NCBI GenBank assembly: GCA_024636135.1
Contig: JAGXHP010000145.1
Span: 1-7,496 of the forward strand
DNA from: Chloroflexota bacterium
Lineage (GTDB): Bacteria; Chloroflexota; Limnocylindria; QHBO01
DNA length: 7,496 nt
Reading direction: 5' to 3'
Numbering within the stretch: position 1 is the stretch's first letter; each line of letters starts with the position of its first letter. A program made the position numbers and the translations under genes. The notes under the pieces were generated by a model that had not been told where the DNA came from, made no database searches, and saw only the letters and a list, made by a program, of their open reading frames with translations. This document shows, in pieces, positions 5,787 through 7,496 of this stretch.

Positions 5787-7496
5787 CTACTCAGCGACCA
5801 GCAGCGTCTCGAGCTGCCAGTGCCACTGCGGCGACCCGAGCTCGAGATCACCGGCATTGCTCTGCAGGTTGGCGTCGAGCGCCTCGCGCGCGACGTCCGA
5901 CCATGCGAACAGGTACGGCTGCTCGTCGAACATGATCTGCTCGAACTCCTGGTAGAGCGCCGCTCGAGCGTCCTGGTCGCTGGTGACCAGGCCTTCGTCG
6001 ATCAGGCGATCCGCCTCTTCGTTCTGGAAGCAGATGTAGTTGTACAGCTCGGGCTGCTCTTCCGTCGTGCACTGGCTCGAGTGGAACAGCGCGAATGGAT
6101 CGGGGTCATAGCTCGTGCCCCAGCCACCGAAGTAGGCGTCATAGGGCTCCGTCGCGTTCGGCGGAATGTGCGGGAAGGTCAGGAGCGGCAGCAGCACCGT
6201 CGCGAAGTCGCCTTCGACGACCTCGATGACGATACCGCAGTCGACCACCTGGTCACGCAGCAGTTCCATGAACGCGATGCGGTCCGGACGGCCGGCACGC
6301 ACGTAGATCTCGGTCTCGAACGTCGCACCGTCGCGGGTGGCAGGCCCGGTGGCATTGCCGTCCGCATCGGTCTCGACCGTCCATCCGGCGTCCTCGAGGA
6401 AGCCGATGGCAGCGGCCACGTCACGCTCGACAGGCTGCAGGTCGGGGTTGTACGCCCACGATGCCGGCGGGATGTCGGCCTCGATCGGGATACCCTGACC
6501 GTTGGTGGCCTGGTCGACGGTGGCGGCCTTGTCGATGCAGTACTGCACTGCCTTGCGCGCCTCGAGGTCGAAGAACAGTCGGCCCTCGCGCAGGTTGTAC
6601 TGGAGACCGAAGTAGCCGAAGTCCGGATACTCGGCGAACTGGACGTTCGGATCGTCCTTGAGCGCGTCATACGCATCCGCGGTCAGGGAGTACTTCCAGT
6701 CGACCTGGCCGGCCTGCACGGCATTCGCACCCTGGATGTCATCGGTGATGATCGGCATCACGATGGTCTCCGTGGCGGGGGCGCCACCGTAGTAGTCGGC
6801 GTAGGCCGTCAGGGTCAGGCTCTCGCCCGGCTGCAGGCAGCCCGGCTCGCACATCCACGGTCCGGTACCGACCGGCTCCGTGTTGAAGGAGAGCAGCGGG
6901 TACGTCGCCGCGATGGCGTCGATGCCCTCGGTCTCCAGTGCGGCCTGGATCTGGGTCAGCAGGTCGGCGAGCGCGCCACCGTAGGCGCACGGGTCGAACT
7001 CATCGCCCGCCTCGCCACCGGTGTTGAAGTCGTCGCGATTCGGCAGCTCGACGCCGGCGTCTCCGATGACGCCCTCGCCAGCGGCGAAGGCTGCTTCGCA
7101 GGCAGCCGGATCGGGCTCTTCGGCACCGGTCGCGGCGTCCAGGGCCTCGGCAGCAGCCGTGAGCACGGCCGGATCGGCACCCTCGGCCTCGCCAACGAAG
7201 TCCTCGTAGGCAGCCGTGACGACGGCCTCCGAGTCAATGGCGATGCCGGGGAGGATGACCGTCGCGAACGGCGCGTACGGCTCGATCAGCGTGAACTCGA
7301 CGGTCGTCTCGTCGACGGCCGTTGCCGACTCGAGGAACGGCCCGAGGCAGATCGACGGGTTCAGCCGGCAGTTATCACTCTTGGCGATGTCATAGGTGAA
7401 CACGACGTCCGCCGCGGTGACCGGGTCACCGTTGTGGAATGTGGCGTCCTGCAGGGTGCAGGTCCACGTGATCTCGTCCTCGCTCACCTCGCAGAG
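5787..7496 (-). CDS. Family 5 extracellular solute-binding protein of a peptide-type ABC importer (N-terminus outside window)
   Basis: The frame is open from the right edge to a TAG at 5789-5787, giving 569 residues. The GTG at 7487 is an internal Val, not a start. Roughly 100 residues, including the signal peptide or lipobox, should lie off the window. SBP_bac_5 marks (fragment numbering): WTCTLQDATFHNGDPVTAAD (11-30), EPVGTGPW (207-214), YFGLQYNLREGRLFFDLEAR (295-314) leading to an AVQYCIDKA helix, GGWGTSYDPDPFALFHSSQ (457-475) and a C-terminal EQIMFDEQPYLFAW (519-532). It would bind the ligand outside the membrane and deliver it to OppBC. Two oddities: about 90-100 extra, mostly acidic and Ala-rich residues before PVGTGPW (about 95-205), and 12 cysteines (2, 13, 43, 50, 133, 170, 216, 220, 320, 420, 476, 489), many for this family. 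Peptide is the default substrate guess; family 5 also includes nickel, heme and oligosaccharide receptors. Confidence 0.92.
   Translation of the reverse strand, partial: LCEVSEDEITWTCTLQDATFHNGDPVTAADVVFTYDIAKSDNCRLNPSICLGPFLESATAVDETTVEFTLIEPYAPFATVILPGIAIDSEAVVTAAYEDFVGEAEGADPAVLTAAAEALDAATGAEEPDPAACEAAFAAGEGVIGDAGVELPNRDDFNTGGEAGDEFDPCAYGGALADLLTQIQAALETEGIDAIAATYPLLSFNTEPVGTGPWMCEPGCLQPGESLTLTAYADYYGGAPATETIVMPIITDDIQGANAVQAGQVDWKYSLTADAYDALKDDPNVQFAEYPDFGYFGLQYNLREGRLFFDLEARKAVQYCIDKAATVDQATNGQGIPIEADIPPASWAYNPDLQPVERDVAAAIGFLEDAGWTVETDADGNATGPATRDGATFETEIYVRAGRPDRIAFMELLRDQVVDCGIVIEVVEGDFATVLLPLLTFPHIPPNATEPYDAYFGGWGTSYDPDPFALFHSSQCTTEEQPELYNYICFQNEEADRLIDEGLVTSDQDARAALYQEFEQIMFDEQPYLFAWSDVAREALDANLQSNAGDLELGSPQWHWQLETLLVAE

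Noticed and set aside
7485..7487. GTG at 7487 as the start of the binding protein
   Set aside because: The frame continues to the window edge and the SBP_bac_5 fold begins well before this point. A start here would remove the signal peptide and part of the first lobe.

Overview
This GC-rich window (roughly two thirds G+C by eye) comes from a bacterial chromosome. Genes are packed tightly, two junctions use 4-nt stop/start overlaps, and third codon positions are mostly G or C. The proteins resemble those of high-GC lineages such as Chloroflexota or Actinomycetota. Nothing here fixes the phylum, so treat that as a guess. No rRNA, tRNA, CRISPR array, insertion sequence or phage gene is visible.

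Layout, left to right: (1) 1-213 (+) is the last 70 residues of a tryptophanyl-tRNA synthetase. (2) 216-1496 (+), two bases later, is an AI-2E/PerM-family membrane protein with an added charged, His-containing cytoplasmic tail. (3) 1467-1496 and the 17-nt gap after it form a convergent junction, with a GC hairpin inside the 3' end of the membrane-protein gene. (4) 1514-7496 (-) is one peptide/oligopeptide-type ABC importer operon. Read in its own direction it is: substrate-binding protein (5' end beyond the right edge), a 171-nt gap with a strong hairpin, permease OppB, permease OppC, ATPase OppD, ATPase OppF.

The five importer genes are a complete set for a Dpp/Opp transporter: one extracytoplasmic receptor, two different membrane subunits and two different ATPases. 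Both ATPases have every nucleotide-binding motif and a C-terminal four-cysteine motif that probably holds an iron-sulfur cluster. OppC/OppD and OppD/OppF overlap by 4 nt (GTGA and ATGA), which suggests translational coupling. The oppC Shine-Dalgarno sequence overlaps the oppB stop codon. The receptor is separated from the permease genes by a perfect 16-bp stem capped by a UCCG tetraloop, a plausible device for making more receptor than permease.

I see a conventional nutrient-import operon beside housekeeping genes and no evidence of a wholly new system. The items most worth following are the intercistronic hairpin with the anti-Shine-Dalgarno-like run after it, and the unusual receptor, which has a long acidic insertion and 12 cysteines spaced as if in pairs.
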